Shown: positions 18,039-27,993 of the stretch, piece by piece
Layout of the letters: every line of letters begins with the position of its first letter
How positions within the stretch are numbered: position 1 is the stretch's first letter
Virus record (IMG/VR): IMGVR_UViG_3300036885_000101
Coordinates: 1 to 57,822 of that record
Direction: 5' to 3' (one strand)
DNA from: a virus
DNA: 57,822 nucleotides
Made by a program: the position numbers and the translations under genes
Notes under the pieces: model-generated
The model's input: only the letters and a program-made list of their open reading frames with translations
The model's database searches: none
Told to the model about the DNA's origin: nothing

Positions 18039-19316
18039 ATGTCTGATTTCACATATACACTTTCTGGCGGAAACGCTACAATAACCGGGTATACCGGGGC
18101 GGGTGGTGCTGTCACAGTTCCATCAACAATTGATGGATACCCTGTTATTGCTATTGGAGATAATGCTTTTTATGGAAATGCTTTAATTACTCATGTGATT
18201 ATTTCAAGCGGAATAACAACTATTGGACAAAGTGCATTTTCTGGATGTCCTTATTTGGTTGATGTAATTATCTCGGCAACAATTACGCATTTAGGAAATT
18301 GGGCAATTAATTATTGTCCCAATCTTCTTTCTGTCACATTTTTAGGCTCTGTTCCTCCATCTCTTGATGGTGGGGTATTCGACGGTGAACATGCTGGATT
18401 TATAATTTATTATCAGCCTGGTCCATTATGGACAAATCCTTGGCATGGATACCCTACTTCACCTATTCTTTTGCCTGATGGAAAAATGAGATTTACCGAC
18501 AATAATGGTAACACTGTTGACGTTACGATACCCGAATACGGGTACAAATCTGTAATATCTTTTCCGTTTGACATTGACACGCTTGATACTGGAATAAAAA
18601 CAGTATTCGCCTATGATAATACGCTCGACAAATACCATTGTGAATGTGATTTGATTCTCAATGAAACTGATATGCTTTCCTTCAATTCATGGATGAAAGA
18701 TGCAGCACTTGGAAGGGCAAAGAATAATTGCACTTTACAGATGAATGCTAATTCGGGGTTTTTTCCTTTCACGCCGTTGCATGGAGATGCGGGAATATTC
18801 ACTGTAGGAATATTGGTATCAAAATCCGAAAAGGTTCAAGATAACCCTTTCAGATATTTCAAGATTTCAATATCAATTTTCAAGCAAAGTACATTCCCAG
18901 CATATACATTGCAGAGTCAAATAAACGAGGGAAGTTTATCAATTGGAACTGTGAACAATATCCGCTTTCCTGAAAGTTATTTCGACTCCGATGAGGATAA
19001 TTCAATACAGAGCAACGTCGATGAGAGCGGGACATTGAATTTTATTGACCGTGGTCGCATTGCTTCATCGTGGAGAACAGCAATAAAGCTTTCGGCCGGA
19101 ACCGGAAAGGCGGCGGCAATCCTGGATTACCTTATCAATACGGCTCGCGCCGGAAACTTTGCTTTGACTACTCAGGCATACCATTATGCCTTCGGACGCG
19201 ACAAGGGAAGCAATTCAGCGTATACGGTTTCATTAATACAAGATAGCATCGAAGTGACTCATGAGCTTTTCAATAAATTTGTTTTCGATCTTAACGTACA
19301 ATACATAGCAGGTTGA
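18039..19316 (+). CDS. Distal-tail-like protein with N-terminal BspA-type leucine-rich repeat
   Basis: A 425-aa protein right after the tape measure, where distal tail (Dit) proteins are encoded. Residues ~1-115 are a BspA/TpLRR repeat block: YTLSGGNATITGYTG, VTVPSTIDGYPVIAIGDNAFYG, VIISSGITTIGQSAFSGCPYL. Residues ~130-425 are beta-rich tail-type sequence. LRR_5 domains of this type mediate adhesion to host or tissue surfaces in Treponema and Bacteroides-like bacteria, so this arm may contact the cell surface. The LRR call is confident; the Dit call comes from position. Confidence 0.75.
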   Translation: MSDFTYTLSGGNATITGYTGAGGAVTVPSTIDGYPVIAIGDNAFYGNALITHVIISSGITTIGQSAFSGCPYLVDVIISATITHLGNWAINYCPNLLSVTFLGSVPPSLDGGVFDGEHAGFIIYYQPGPLWTNPWHGYPTSPILLPDGKMRFTDNNGNTVDVTIPEYGYKSVISFPFDIDTLDTGIKTVFAYDNTLDKYHCECDLILNETDMLSFNSWMKDAALGRAKNNCTLQMNANSGFFPFTPLHGDAGIFTVGILVSKSEKVQDNPFRYFKISISIFKQSTFPAYTLQSQINEGSLSIGTVNNIRFPESYFDSDEDNSIQSNVDESGTLNFIDRGRIASSWRTAIKLSAGTGKAAAILDYLINTARAGNFALTTQAYHYAFGRDKGSNSAYTVSLIQDSIEVTHELFNKFVFDLNVQYIAG

Positions 19317-19317
19317 T

Positions 19318-22300
19318 ATGAGCGAAACCGTTTACGGCGTGCAGATAAAGCTTGAAGACAGAGCTCTTCCGGTAACGGCAGGCATTGACTTCGGACTTTA
19401 TAACCGCGTATATAACCTTTCGCTCAGCATACCAAAAAACGCCACTGTCGCGCATGTGGCAACGCTTTCGATCAATCTCCTTGAAAACAGATTGCCGATT
19501 ACCATTCATGACGGCGTACATTCAGAGTCAAATATTATCACGTCGATTGATCCAACAAACGGTATATTGGGCCTGCTTTGGCCCACTACGCAAGGATACA
19601 ACATTTCAGGCGGTAAGGTACAAGCTGATTCAGTTTTCCAACTTATCCAGAATGACATAGCCGGACTTGATAGCAGTTGGAAAAGCGGCGTTCTAATGCA
19701 GGACGGAATAGGTAATTTCTCGCGCAAGATCGACTTGAAGCGAATGGGAAACATTGCATCACCAGGATCATGCACCATTGAACTGAAAAATACGAATCAG
19801 TTTCACAAGGAAATGAATGATCGTGGCGTTTATTTCAATGGACAAATTGCAAAGATTTTTAAATTCACCGGGACATCAAAATCACAAAAGTGGATAGGTG
19901 AATGTCAAAAACCTACCTGGACATCGAAGCGGTTTAAAATTCCTGTCAATGGAATTTACAACAAGAGAATATCGAACATTTCAACAGTGATAAGCAACGA
20001 TCCCGTGAGTGGAAATTACAAACTTGCCGGTGATAATGCCAATGGTAAAATAGTTCCTATCTCCCTTGGTAAACTCTATCCAGTGACCGGAGCGCCGAAT
20101 AGGTATGCGAAGTTTTTGAGAACAAGTGAAAAGCAAACAACATTGACCAACGATGATGGAGTTGGAAACTATTGCCTCCCTCGCGGTATAGATATTTTCC
20201 CCCTCATTGGATATGGTGACAGTTCGTCGACGGCGCATCTGGCATATAAGATCGAGTTTGGAACCTCTGCTGTAGGCACTTTTCAACTTGATTTATCAGG
20301 AAAATATATTCAGGTCATTGTTGGAGGTTCTTCAGACGGAACATCTTTTGTTGGGAAGTATAGGAAAATAGTAAAGCATGTTCAATTGTCAGGAACCTCG
20401 GCAAATGGATCTCCTATAATAACCGGGATTTCCAGCACTGTTGATTTTCTTGTTGGAACCAAGATAAAATGCAGTGCCGGATTTGCAAGCTCTCTTTTCG
20501 ATTATACTATACTTTCAAAGACTTCTACTACCATAACTCTTGATGCCAATTCAAATTCATCAGGTGGATTGACTGTCGTTCAGGGATATTATTTTATAAG
20601 TCAAGGTGATACTGCTTATATTGTCCTTGAAAGCTTCTTTGAAAAGGATTTGTATGCGGTATCAGGCGCGATTGATTCTCCTCCTGCTTTGAACGCATGG
20701 GTGAAAATTGTTGATATTCCTTTTGAATTTAAGGCCGATGAATGGCCGTGTGACGGATTTACTGACGAAAGCGGCGTTCCTATTGTATCAGGAGATTATC
20801 CGCGCCTTGCTGCATACGGCCATGTTGTTTCATCAAGTACGGCTCCTATAGTGCAAGGCGTTACAATTCCTGATGTAAGTTTTATTCAGATACCAACATT
20901 CGGGTATCTTGTTGATCTTTCGGCGGCCGGAAAAAACCGACTTATTATGGACTTGAAATTATTCAAAGATAGTCCAGACACAATGAGCACTTTTTCAATA
21001 TTTCCATGCAAGAATTTGACTGATTATATCGCAGCGAATTTGGGTCTTTTCGGGTTTGCTGGAGTAGTCAATAAAACAAGTGGCGGAACGGGCAACGCTT
21101 ATTCCGGTCACGGTGTTGTTGGAAATTTAGCGCAACAGATATTCTCTCCCGGCGCTTTTGACCGGGATGATAGTACCTACGAGAAAAGAATAATAGTGGG
21201 CAATTTGGAAGAGTCTTCAGATTTCAGTATTTGGTCTGCGTTTGATTTTGATTTGCCATTGGACAAATTGGTCATTGAATATGATGCCTATTATATCGGG
21301 GTAAACTTCGCTTCATCAAACGCCAATGGTCTTTATATCACCGATGGAAGATTTTTAATGATGTACCGAAGGTTTCTTGGAAACGCTAAGGTCATGAATT
21401 CAAATTTCAATTATTCTGGTTCAATTTTTTCAAAGTATATGGAAAGCCAATCCCCTTATCTGGGATTTGAAAATTTGAGCAGAATAGACAACCTTCCTGA
21501 TTATTATTATTTAAAAAGAGCATTAAGGGATAACAATAAAGCGTTCTATTTTAGTATTGATACTTCCGCTACGCATCTTTTTTCAATCACGGGATTGTCT
21601 CTTTTCAATATAAGCGACTTTACAACAATAGATAATATTAAATCAATAATAAAGGCATCGCTTGTTTATGGGATAGAGGGGGCAACAGATATAGGAATTG
21701 TTAATCAAACGGTCCGCATTATTGAGCTTGCCCTCATCTGCGAAAAATCCTTCAACATTGCCTCCGACCTCTATGCCATGTTCATCGGTCGCATTTATAA
21801 TGACACCTTCGGCGGGCGCAAAACAACAACTGATTACCCAAGCGACCCGGTGAACATGCTGGAAATGATTTGCCGCTTGCAGGGCGGTTCCGAGAACGAT
21901 TTCACCGACGTTAATGGCTGGGGCCATTCTTATTGGAAAAATGCGCTTATAAAAACAACGGGGGATGGCAGCTTCGATGATGCGGTTGACCCTGACCTTG
22001 CCTCTATCAAAACCCTTGATTGTGGCGGTCAAATCCTTGACTACAAGAACGCACAAACCAACGATATCAAGCGAAAGCTCTGCTATCAATTTGGTATGGC
22101 TAACTGGGTAGATGCAAACGGAAACGAGTGCGTTAAGCCGATAAGGAAGGGAATTCATTCTCCCACCGACATCATAACGATTTATGACATTCTTGACCGT
22201 TCATCCATCGAAGTAAATTATCCTGACCCTGTTGACCTGTATGCAGAGCCTTTCGTGCAATACAACAAAAATCCGGCAACAGGGAATTATGATTCGATTA

Positions 22301-22818
22301 TCAAGGTAACGAATATCGGTTTCGAAAATCCTACCGATGCACAAAAACTTTCCTTTGTCATCGGATGTCAAAGCCAATCGTCGGCAACATATATCTATGA
22401 TAAGTGCAAGGACATTTTCAAGCGTGCCGGGGCGGTCGAGCCAGCACCAAGCGATATGACAGACCTTGATTTCGTCCATGATTACGATACCGCTTTGCAA
22501 CATTTGATCGACTGGATTAATTGGATGTACAATCCTGAAATCAGTTTCAAAATACCTACAAGTTCCGTCGATGGATGGGAAGAGTGTCACCGTTTTATCA
22601 TTCAATTACCGCACCAAACGGACAACGTAGAAATTGAATGCTTGCTTGAAGAACATACAATCAACCCGAACAATGAGCACGAATCAGTTATCAAAGCAAT
22701 TATGTTTTCAGATACAATACCGGAAGGGTTTAGCTTTCAGGATTCTTTGCAATTGATCGGGCAGCTTTCGCAAGACACTAATATTTTAAGCAATCCCTTA
22801 AAACAAGCTGGTAACTAA
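19318..22818 (+). CDS. Large tail-tip / baseplate hub-like protein
   Basis: Unrecognised 1166-aa tail protein, soluble and beta-rich, with no signal peptide. It occupies the tail-tip slot that follows the Dit-like gene in siphoviruses. Residues ~1-230 resemble a hub-like N-terminal region; the middle has many Gly/Ser/Thr strands, and residues ~800-1060 contain MLEMICRLQGGSEND and DIKRKLCYQFGMANWVD, more helical and similar in feel to baseplate scaffold regions. No peptidase motif is evident. Confidence 0.55.
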   Translation: MSETVYGVQIKLEDRALPVTAGIDFGLYNRVYNLSLSIPKNATVAHVATLSINLLENRLPITIHDGVHSESNIITSIDPTNGILGLLWPTTQGYNISGGKVQADSVFQLIQNDIAGLDSSWKSGVLMQDGIGNFSRKIDLKRMGNIASPGSCTIELKNTNQFHKEMNDRGVYFNGQIAKIFKFTGTSKSQKWIGECQKPTWTSKRFKIPVNGIYNKRISNISTVISNDPVSGNYKLAGDNANGKIVPISLGKLYPVTGAPNRYAKFLRTSEKQTTLTNDDGVGNYCLPRGIDIFPLIGYGDSSSTAHLAYKIEFGTSAVGTFQLDLSGKYIQVIVGGSSDGTSFVGKYRKIVKHVQLSGTSANGSPIITGISSTVDFLVGTKIKCSAGFASSLFDYTILSKTSTTITLDANSNSSGGLTVVQGYYFISQGDTAYIVLESFFEKDLYAVSGAIDSPPALNAWVKIVDIPFEFKADEWPCDGFTDESGVPIVSGDYPRLAAYGHVVSSSTAPIVQGVTIPDVSFIQIPTFGYLVDLSAAGKNRLIMDLKLFKDSPDTMSTFSIFPCKNLTDYIAANLGLFGFAGVVNKTSGGTGNAYSGHGVVGNLAQQIFSPGAFDRDDSTYEKRIIVGNLEESSDFSIWSAFDFDLPLDKLVIEYDAYYIGVNFASSNANGLYITDGRFLMMYRRFLGNAKVMNSNFNYSGSIFSKYMESQSPYLGFENLSRIDNLPDYYYLKRALRDNNKAFYFSIDTSATHLFSITGLSLFNISDFTTIDNIKSIIKASLVYGIEGATDIGIVNQTVRIIELALICEKSFNIASDLYAMFIGRIYNDTFGGRKTTTDYPSDPVNMLEMICRLQGGSENDFTDVNGWGHSYWKNALIKTTGDGSFDDAVDPDLASIKTLDCGGQILDYKNAQTNDIKRKLCYQFGMANWVDANGNECVKPIRKGIHSPTDIITIYDILDRSSIEVNYPDPVDLYAEPFVQYNKNPATGNYDSIIKVTNIGFENPTDAQKLSFVIGCQSQSSATYIYDKCKDIFKRAGAVEPAPSDMTDLDFVHDYDTALQHLIDWINWMYNPEISFKIPTSSVDGWEECHRFIIQLPHQTDNVEIECLLEEHTINPNNEHESVIKAIMFSDTIPEGFSFQDSLQLIGQLSQDTNILSNPLKQAGN

Positions 22819-23171
22819 TGGCAAGCGATAACATATACAATCAGCCTGGCGCACAAAAAATATATCTTACTCTTGCCAATCAGACCGACGAAGTATTGAC
22901 TGATGACATGGGAAAATGCAAAATTGCTGTTTCAACAGATGAAAAACTCCTTAATTATACTGATGATGTTGGAACAAAACATAAATGCGCCGAATACGGG
23001 AGTAGTGGAACATCCATTGATATTTTTGCTCCGGCCTCATGGCCCGCTGCGGTTGCGGATCACCCGATACTGTTTCTCGACAGCGGCAGCGGGAACCTGA
23101 TGATACGCATGCCGACGAATAGCCCGTTTGGAGGCGTGGCGAGAGAAATAAACGCGAGTGACCCATTATAA
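22818..23171 (+). CDS. Small hypothetical tail-region protein
   Basis: Unrecognised 117-aa protein between the tail-tip and fibre genes, overlapping the tail-tip stop by one base (TAATG). It is soluble, with strands such as QKIYLTLANQTDEVLT and DHPILFLDSGSGNLMIRM. It could be a tail-tip accessory or fibre adaptor; nothing in sequence proves this. Confidence 0.55.
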   Translation: MASDNIYNQPGAQKIYLTLANQTDEVLTDDMGKCKIAVSTDEKLLNYTDDVGTKHKCAEYGSSGTSIDIFAPASWPAAVADHPILFLDSGSGNLMIRMPTNSPFGGVAREINASDPL

Positions 23172-23180
23172 AGGAAAAAC

Positions 23181-26060
23181 ATGAAATACCTTTTTATCTT
23201 ATTTCTGTCAACCTGTTGTTTTGCCATTAATCCACGTACATCATGGCAGTCAGGTATGTTTAGGGATAGCCTTCAAGACTCCGCAGTTCTCTCCGCCCCC
23301 TTTCTTGGTACGGCGGCAAATGGGAAAATTATAGAAAGCCATGCAAAGGCAGATTCTTCAAAACTTGCAGATTCTTCAAAGCGTGTTGACAATCGTTATT
23401 TATTATTACACGCTAAAGCCGATTCTGCTGTCAAGGCCGACACTTCTTTGCGTTATGACAATCGTTACCTTGGACTGCATGCAAAGGCGGACTCATCTGT
23501 AAAATCAGATACGTCAAAAAAATACGACAACCGATATTTGGGCTTACATGCAAAGGCGGACAGTGCGGTCAAGGCCGACACCGCCCTTCACGCCCCGAAT
23601 CACAACGTGACAATCGGCACGATCCCCGTCAGCGCCACGGCGAGTACGTGGGGGAATAGTATTATACAAGACAACGGAACCGCTATCGGCGTGAATCGCG
23701 CCCCGCTTGCGCCTTATATTGACGCAGTGCGGGCGACTGCCACAAATGCAAACAACAGTGTCTTTAGATTTGATGCAGTTGACACTTGCAATACCGCAGG
23801 AACATTTAACAACTCATCCACTGAGGCGTATGCCTACGAGTATGATAATGGATCAACCAACAGTGGAAGCAATATTGGGTTTTATGCAGAAGCGTTGAAG
23901 AAATCAGGCGGTGGAACATTGACAGACAATGCAGCGTTCAGCATAAATTTTGGAAACGCAAGCGCGGGAACGCTTACAAATAACTATGGTATTTCGTTGA
24001 CGCAAAACAAAACCGGCAACATAGGAACTTCTTATGGATTAAAATATTCAACGTTGGGAGCAGGAACTGTTACAAACGATTGGTTTTTGTACTCTAATGT
24101 AAATTCTCCGTCATGGTTGACAGGATCATTGGCTGTTGGAGGAAACGTAACACCTATTACCCCGCTTGCTTCTTTGCACTCAATAAATGTTGCATCGAAC
24201 AGCGGCTCAGGCATTCCAAACTGCGCCTTGTATCTTTCCGGCAGTGGTGGGACGACAGTTACTGACGGCGTAAGTTTAGTTTTCAACCCTATTTACAATT
24301 CATTTGCATCGTACAAAAACTGGATAGGCGGGGTGCAAATTTGTGCAATGAAGCAGGCGGTAAACTATGATTGTGACATGGTGTGGTATCTCAACACAGG
24401 GACATCTCAAACGTCAACGGCAGAGGCTATGCGGTTAATCGGTAGTACAGGCGCGCTGAAGCTTGCGCAATATGGTACAGGCAGGCCGTTGTTTACATCC
24501 GGTACAATGTCGTTAGCACCCCTGACCGCCGCGGAGTGCGCGGAGGCGGTGAGTGGGACGACGAATTATCTGGCAAGATTTACAGGCGCAAACACCGTTG
24601 GAAATGGTTTGGTGTATGACGATTTGACAAGTGTCGGAATTAATTGCGCACCGCAGACTATTGGTGCACAGATTAAAACGCTGGATATCAGATCAGGAAC
24701 GCATAATTCTGGCGATGGTGCCGGTTTATTGCTTGGTAAAGATAATGCAAAAAAAGGTGTGTTTTATACTGTCGATGACAATTTGTATATTGAGAGTATT
24801 TCCGGCTATACGGATATTGATAATCTTAAGGTAGGCATTAACACGCTAAAACCATATGGGGGAACTGGCGTTGGGGGGCTCACAATTAATGGACTATATT
24901 ATCCAGTATTAGATTTTCAGTATCATGGCGATACCAGTATGTGTTTAATGTCAGGATCAGTTAGTCATTTTGATATTACTACTAATGGAAACAGGTACTT
25001 GTCTTTCGGAACAAATGATTTAGAACGGATGCGTATTCTTTCCAATGGCAAGGTTATTGTTGCCGGAAATGATAGTATTGGTGGAGATTTGCATGTCAAC
25101 GGTGCGACGTATACCACAAATATTGGTTTGGGAACCGTAGGTTTGATAGATTGTTATGCAAACACCCCAGGATTGACAATTAATGCCACAACAGGAAACT
25201 TAATATTACAAGCATCTGGCGGAAATGAGGTTCGGGTTTTCTCGAATTTTAAGGTTACAGGAAATGACACCGTGGTTGGAAACGACACTATTGGTGGGGA
25301 TTTAAAAATAGGCGGTGCGACTTATACCAAATCTGTTGGTTTAGGTGCTGTTGGCTTGATAGACGTTTATATGAATTATCCCGGCTTGACAATCAACGCA
25401 ACGGCAGGGGATATGACGCTGATGGCGACCGGGGGAAACAAGGTCAAGGTCATGTCTAATTTATATGTTTCCGGGAACGATACGATAGGTGGGAAATTAG
25501 CCGTTCTTAATGATAAAATCTTCACCCATTATATCTACGGAAATTCAGGTTCTCCAGATGATACAATAGATGGGTTTGTTTTTAAAAACTGTAGTTTTGG
25601 ATTTCCAGATTGGAATTTCTTTGAGAATATTGGTGGTGGTGATCGTTCATTAATATTTTATAACGGACGGTCATTTGGTACTAGTATAACATTCGACACC
25701 CTTGGTGATGTTTATAGTAATGACTATCATGACTATTTTAATTCGTCAACAAAAAACGGATGGGCAAGTTATGTTTCTGGAACCATAAATATAAAATCAA
25801 TCGGCAAAACCCTTTTTTGCGAATTCAATATAGCGGGGACAGCAAATAGTGATGTAGTCACTTATTTTTCATTACCGGTTACACCTGCTTTTTCGTATTG
25901 GCAATCAACCTGTGTCTTGACTCTTAACGGAACAACAAGTATTGGAATTGTTGAGTATTTTAGCACTAATACAATAGCAATTTACACAGGATCAGGGAGC
26001 AATCTCCCAACATCAGGAAACAAAACAGTGAACGGATCCTTTTCGTTTCAAATAAAATAA
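23181..26060 (+). CDS. Fibre-like protein with Sec signal peptide and internal repeats
   Basis: A 959-aa protein that looks like a tail fibre but starts with a signal peptide (MKYLFILFLSTCCFA, likely cleaved before INPR). Residues ~50-140 hold four repeats of about 26 residues around LHAKADSxxKxDTS and DNRYLxL, likely a trimeric shaft. A beta-rich body follows, with a duplicated ~70-residue unit (GNDSIGGDLHVNGATYT and GNDTIGGDLKIGGATYT). The last ~100 residues form a separate globular tip. Presence of a signal peptide is odd for a virion protein; it may be exported or the fibre may be host-derived. RBS AAGGA precedes the ATG. Confidence 0.7.
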   Translation: MKYLFILFLSTCCFAINPRTSWQSGMFRDSLQDSAVLSAPFLGTAANGKIIESHAKADSSKLADSSKRVDNRYLLLHAKADSAVKADTSLRYDNRYLGLHAKADSSVKSDTSKKYDNRYLGLHAKADSAVKADTALHAPNHNVTIGTIPVSATASTWGNSIIQDNGTAIGVNRAPLAPYIDAVRATATNANNSVFRFDAVDTCNTAGTFNNSSTEAYAYEYDNGSTNSGSNIGFYAEALKKSGGGTLTDNAAFSINFGNASAGTLTNNYGISLTQNKTGNIGTSYGLKYSTLGAGTVTNDWFLYSNVNSPSWLTGSLAVGGNVTPITPLASLHSINVASNSGSGIPNCALYLSGSGGTTVTDGVSLVFNPIYNSFASYKNWIGGVQICAMKQAVNYDCDMVWYLNTGTSQTSTAEAMRLIGSTGALKLAQYGTGRPLFTSGTMSLAPLTAAECAEAVSGTTNYLARFTGANTVGNGLVYDDLTSVGINCAPQTIGAQIKTLDIRSGTHNSGDGAGLLLGKDNAKKGVFYTVDDNLYIESISGYTDIDNLKVGINTLKPYGGTGVGGLTINGLYYPVLDFQYHGDTSMCLMSGSVSHFDITTNGNRYLSFGTNDLERMRILSNGKVIVAGNDSIGGDLHVNGATYTTNIGLGTVGLIDCYANTPGLTINATTGNLILQASGGNEVRVFSNFKVTGNDTVVGNDTIGGDLKIGGATYTKSVGLGAVGLIDVYMNYPGLTINATAGDMTLMATGGNKVKVMSNLYVSGNDTIGGKLAVLNDKIFTHYIYGNSGSPDDTIDGFVFKNCSFGFPDWNFFENIGGGDRSLIFYNGRSFGTSITFDTLGDVYSNDYHDYFNSSTKNGWASYVSGTINIKSIGKTLFCEFNIAGTANSDVVTYFSLPVTPAFSYWQSTCVLTLNGTTSIGIVEYFSTNTIAIYTGSGSNLPTSGNKTVNGSFSFQIK
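23336..23590 (+). repeat. Tandem repeats encoding LHAKADS shaft units
   Basis: About four imperfect repeats of ~78 bp encode the HAKADS/DNRYLGL units in the N-terminal part of the fibre-like protein. Unequal recombination between them could change fibre length. Confidence 0.65.
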
Positions 26061-26071
26061 GGAGGTTTTTA

Positions 26072-26122
26072 ATGAAAAAGAAATTGTTGTTTCTATTTAT
26101 CCTTTTAGGAGGTGACTTGTGA
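26072..26122 (+). CDS. 16-codon leader peptide ORF
   Basis: AAGGAGG sits 7 bases before an ATG that opens MKKKLLFLFILLGGDL then stop. The end overlaps the next gene's GTG start (GTGA). The peptide resembles a broken signal peptide. It may only couple translation to the next gene. Confidence 0.4.
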   Translation: MKKKLLFLFILLGGDL

Positions 26123-26436
26123 AATCATTAATTATCATTCTCGCTCTCGCGTCGGTATTGTTTGCCCAGGACAGCGTTACCGTTACCCCTGTTGCAAAGA
26201 GATATGTGGTAGTGCAAGGAATTAATATAAACCCGGCGAGCAGAATGGTTGACGCGGTAACTCCCGTAGAATTATATCCGTATATCTCAGCGGACACAAT
26301 GCAGAAAAACTTGCCGCCGTTTAGAATAAACAGGTTGACATGGAAATATTCTGATTTTGGGGCTGACAGTGTGGTTTTTATCAAGGCTGCGGCGCTGGTC
26401 ACGGCAAAAGTAAAAGCAAGGATCACACTGAAATGA
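26119..26436 (+). CDS. Small exported protein
   Basis: Unrecognised 105-aa protein with a clear Sec signal peptide: KSLIIILALASVLFA, cleavage before QDSVTV. The mature part is ~88 residues, beta-rich, with no Cys. Start is GTG at 26119, preceded by TTAGGAGGTG. Its neighbours are fibre and accessory genes, so it may be a periplasmic or surface accessory protein. Confidence 0.6.
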   Translation: MKSLIIILALASVLFAQDSVTVTPVAKRYVVVQGININPASRMVDAVTPVELYPYISADTMQKNLPPFRINRLTWKYSDFGADSVVFIKAAALVTAKVKARITLK

Positions 26437-26615
26437 AACAGTTCCTTTGCAAGCTTGGTCTTCACTATTGGGAATACTCTCTTAATAAGAAGGTGCGCTA
26501 TTGCATTCGTATAGGGTGCGGGAAGAGGCAGTATTTCAACGGGGTTCTTTGGTTTGATGATAGGCGAAAACAAACAACCGGAGAGGAACGCAACAATGCA
26601 GTACGTAAAAGATAA
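26433..26615 (+). CDS. Small zinc-ribbon-like protein
   Basis: A 60-aa protein with KQFLCKLGLHYWEY near the start and YCIRIGCGKRQYFNG after it. The Cys-x-x-x-x-His-Trp then Cys...Cys-Gly-Lys pattern matches a common group of small phage zinc-ribbon proteins of unknown function. It overlaps neighbours on both sides. Confidence 0.6.
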   Translation: MKQFLCKLGLHYWEYSLNKKVRYCIRIGCGKRQYFNGVLWFDDRRKQTTGEERNNAVRKR

Positions 26616-27027
26616 GTCGATGCAAGATGACCCAACGCAACGTGAAGGTGATAACGGTAATATACCGACAGCTACACAGCGGCGTTTTGATATTGAGTAT
26701 GAGATCGAGCAGAAAAGGAAAATTGAATTTGATGCTATTAATGGGAAAATTGCAATTCTTAATGACAAAATCGGCGGCATTGAAAAGCTAGTTACTGAAA
26801 TTCATGAGGCTCTTAATGGTCTGGTCAGTGAACGTGGCGCTCTTAGCCGGTTGGAACTCGTAGAAAGTAACCAAGAGCTTTTAGCGGAAAAACTGAAAGC
26901 CTTAAATAAAGAAATGGAACAGTTTAAGTTGATAGACAATACTGTTCTGATTGCACACGCTGTTGACTTAATGGCGCGGCTTGAATCAAAACTGGACCAC
27001 CCGCGCAGGGGTGAGTATGGCACCTGA
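26596..27027 (+). CDS. Coiled-coil protein, unknown
   Basis: A 143-aa highly helical protein (RFDIEYEIEQKRKIEFDAINGKI..., ELVESNQELLAEKLKALNKEM region) with no Cys or signal. I start at the ATG at 26596, preceded by GAGAGGA; an earlier in-frame ATG would lie inside the previous gene. Followed closely by a small membrane protein, so the pair may form a tail- or membrane-associated complex. No function can be assigned. Confidence 0.5.
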   Translation: MQYVKDKSMQDDPTQREGDNGNIPTATQRRFDIEYEIEQKRKIEFDAINGKIAILNDKIGGIEKLVTEIHEALNGLVSERGALSRLELVESNQELLAEKLKALNKEMEQFKLIDNTVLIAHAVDLMARLESKLDHPRRGEYGT

Positions 27028-27286
27028 AAACCGCAGAAATGTTGACAATGTACGTTCGATAGTTCGTGACATTGTTTCGGGTGGTACCTTTCTCGGGCTG
27101 ATTGGGTTGGTGTTCTACGCTGGGCAATTGGTAGAACGATTCGACAATTTTTGCAAGACGCAAAATGAAATAAACATAAAAACCAATGAACGGATAATTC
27201 AGACATCGAACGACGTTTCTGTTTTGCGGGATTGGAAAGTGGCATCAACGCAGCAACCGTTTTATAAAATTTCGGGTGAAAAATGA
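27017..27286 (+). CDS. Small single-pass membrane protein
   Basis: An 89-aa protein with one hydrophobic segment, GTFLGLIGLVFYAGQLVERF, near residue 22, then a helical soluble tail (NEINIKTNERIIQTSNDV). Start at ATG 27017, overlapping the preceding stop region. The layout of a short N-terminus, one TM and a helical tail resembles XhlA-type lysis accessories read in reverse order, but this is only a resemblance. Confidence 0.5.
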   Translation: MAPENRRNVDNVRSIVRDIVSGGTFLGLIGLVFYAGQLVERFDNFCKTQNEINIKTNERIIQTSNDVSVLRDWKVASTQQPFYKISGEK

Positions 27287-27993
27287 TTCCTTCGCTTCTC
27301 ATTATCTTCCTTTTCATCGGCCATAGCAATATGACTGGTTATTGTGCTGCTATGGACACGGTGACAAATCAGCATGTTTACAGTTATGACGTGAAGCGCG
27401 GGTTTTACAATTGCACAGACCGAGACCTTGGCGGTGGAAGCGGTTCACCGGTAATGCCGTTTCTTAAGCGCATGTCGACGATGTATCCGGGGTACAATTT
27501 TTGCGGAATACGGTTTGCGGGACCATGCAGGCAGGCTTTCCACGTCTATTCTGAACAGCGACACCGTGAAGCAATCCATAATATTGTGTCACAAGTAAAG
27601 GACAAGGGCATGTTCGGCGGGGTATTGCTCATGTTTGGCGTGATAGAAAATCAGTACGATGGTGTTGACAGTCTTGAGTTGTCTCTTATCAAATTGGTTG
27701 CTTTTCTCAGGGCTGAAACAGGTGTAAAATTGCCGGTAATTCTTGGAAGGTTTGAAGAAAATGGAGATAAAATTCAGGGTGCGCCCATGTTTAAACACGA
27801 AAAACAAACAGTGAAAATTATAAATGGTATGCCGCAACTGATTGAAAATCTTTCCTTGACACCTTTTAAACCTGTTCCGAAAAGCGACTTTTGCGACAAC
27901 CATCATTATGATTCTAACGGATATAAAATCTGGTCGCATGACGCGGCAACAATTTACAAATATAACGGTTATGACGAATGGAGTAGACCATGA
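27283..27993 (+). CDS. SGNH-type carbohydrate esterase
   Basis: A 236-aa hydrolase of the SGNH/sialate-O-acetylesterase type. Block I is LFIGHSNMTG at residues ~9-18, with the nucleophile Ser. The C-terminal catalytic Asp-x-x-His occurs in DFCDNHHYDSNGYKIW near residue 205. GVLLMFGVIENQYD may be block III, with Asn in the oxyanion hole. It probably removes acetyl groups from a surface polysaccharide, helping adsorption or release. Its hydrophobic start is the first beta strand, not a signal peptide. It starts by a 4-base overlap. Confidence 0.72.
   Translation: MIPSLLIIFLFIGHSNMTGYCAAMDTVTNQHVYSYDVKRGFYNCTDRDLGGGSGSPVMPFLKRMSTMYPGYNFCGIRFAGPCRQAFHVYSEQRHREAIHNIVSQVKDKGMFGGVLLMFGVIENQYDGVDSLELSLIKLVAFLRAETGVKLPVILGRFEENGDKIQGAPMFKHEKQTVKIINGMPQLIENLSLTPFKPVPKSDFCDNHHYDSNGYKIWSHDAATIYKYNGYDEWSRP

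Noticed and set aside
27283-27345. Signal peptide on the SGNH esterase
   Set aside because: The hydrophobic start leads directly into the GHSNMTG catalytic block, so it is the first strand of the fold, and cleavage there would remove the nucleophile.
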